6,897 nt of DNA, from positions 52,865-59,761 of the forward strand of contig NZOA01000038.1 of NCBI GenBank assembly GCA_002695115.1, in the 5' to 3' direction. Made by a program: the position numbers and the translations under genes. Shown here one piece after another: positions 6,450-6,897 of this stretch (position 1 is the first letter of the stretch; each line of letters opens with the position of its first letter). Under the pieces are notes generated by a model. That model searched no databases. It worked only from the letters and a program-made list of their open reading frames with translations, and had not been told where the DNA came from. The DNA is from Planctomycetota bacterium (GTDB lineage Bacteria; Planctomycetota; UBA8108).

Positions 6450-6897
6450 CTTTTTTCGTTTCGGGCTTCTCTGGAGCTTCTATCACCAATTGAAAGTTAC
6501 TTTTCAGCACCTGGTTGGCGCTGCCGAATTTGGCGGCGGCCTGGATCTCGATATCATATTTCCCCACCGGGGCTTTTTGGTCAGCCTCGATCTTAAGCAT
6601 CGAATCCGACTTGTCCTTGGGCACCTGAATCTCGGCGATCTTCACCCCCTTCGCGCCTTTGAGGATCGCCTTGACCTTCACCTGCTCATTGAAGCCGTAG
6701 AGCCTTTTTATCTTCACCGGCAACTCGCCGGTCTGCCCAGCCTTTACCTTGAAACCCTCGGGTGGCGCCAACTCCCCATCAAAAGCGAAGGCCGCGACGG
6801 TGACGTTAATGTTGATCGGGACAGAATAGACCCCCACCTTCATCTTCTTGGGCTTGGCTGCGTTGGCGAGCCCATCAGCTTCTTTCTTTGAAGAATC
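6412..6897 (-). CDS. C-terminal part of an Ig-like/PPC-associated envelope protein (5' end outside window)
   Basis: The minus-strand frame is open from the right edge to TAA 6414-6412, giving 161 residues. An ATG at 6843 exists, but the frame runs on upstream without a stop (AAKPKKMKVGVYSVP), so the gene very probably begins outside the window. The visible part is beta-rich: SVPININVTVAAFAFDG, then FKVKAGQTGELPVKIKRLYG, then a strand pattern ending at LKSNFQLVIEAP. This resembles the tandem Ig-like C-terminal domains, including the recurrent RLYGF motif, of PPC-domain proteins encoded beside cytochrome/WD40 genes in planctomycetes; that comparison is from memory of the family. The last 20 or so residues are a charged tail with a duplicated KKDEP motif. 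The 3' end overlaps the start of the cytochrome/WD40 gene by 38 bases (17 if the second ATG is used), which suggests translational coupling. Confidence 0.85.
   Translation of the reverse strand, partial: DSSKKEADGLANAAKPKKMKVGVYSVPININVTVAAFAFDGELAPPEGFKVKAGQTGELPVKIKRLYGFNEQVKVKAILKGAKGVKIAEIQVPKDKSDSMLKIEADQKAPVGKYDIEIQAAAKFGSANQVLKSNFQLVIEAPEKPETKKDEPEKKKDEPKQ
6422..6457 (-). repeat. 15-base direct repeat, 21-base period, carrying two candidate start codons
   Basis: The plus-strand sequence GGTTCATCTTTTTTC occurs at 6422-6436 and again at 6443-6457. On the minus strand each copy reads GAAAAAAGATGAACC. In the frame of the upstream gene this encodes the repeated KKDEP of its tail; in the frame of the cytochrome/WD40 gene each copy supplies an ATG (6428 and 6449) preceded by the same A-rich sequence. 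Neither ATG has a strong Shine-Dalgarno site. Confidence 0.85.

Overview
The window is a dense, GC-rich stretch of bacterial chromosome with six protein-coding genes, two of them cut by the window edges, and no gene-free gap longer than about 45 bases. I see no RNA genes, mobile elements, CRISPR arrays or plasmid features. The strongest taxonomic clue is the 1097-codon gene at 3156-6449. It joins a planctomycete-type cytochrome c domain (one CxxCH plus a distal MPP motif) to WD40 propellers, and follows a gene for an Ig-like/PPC-associated protein. Both families are typical of Planctomycetota, Verrucomicrobiota and relatives (the PVC group). That assignment is inference from protein families, not from a marker gene.

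Layout, left to right: (1) 1-321 (+), the C-terminal end of an unassigned protein. (2) 350-1786 (-), a complete MATE-family multidrug/cation antiporter, convergent with gene 1. (3) 1806-2300 (+), a hotdog-fold thioesterase, divergent from the MATE gene with only 19 bases between the two start codons. (4) 2291-3112 (-), a SpoU/TrmH-family RNA 2'-O-methyltransferase whose stop overlaps the thioesterase stop by 10 bases. (5) 3156-6449 (-), the exported cytochrome c/WD40/coiled-coil/WD40 protein. (6) 6412 to the right edge (-), the C-terminal 161 residues of an Ig-like-domain protein.

Genes 6, 5 and 4 run in the same direction with an overlap (6 into 5) and a 43-base gap (5 into 4), so they probably form one transcription unit whose promoter lies beyond the right edge. 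Genes 6 and 5 resemble the envelope-protein/cytochrome-WD40 pairs found in PVC genomes, whose physiological role is not established. The methyltransferase is probably a housekeeping passenger, with translation helped by a GGAGG site in the gap.

The most unusual part is the middle of gene 5. A proline-free, Ala/Lys/Glu-rich segment of about 275 residues separates two predicted seven-bladed propellers. It is built from about five tandem units that alternate 39 and 40 residues, which reveals an underlying 79-residue (237-base) two-unit duplication. Other points of interest are an A8 run at the boundary between the first propeller and the coil, a G9 run in the MATE gene, and a duplicated 15-base segment that supplies two equivalent start codons for gene 5.
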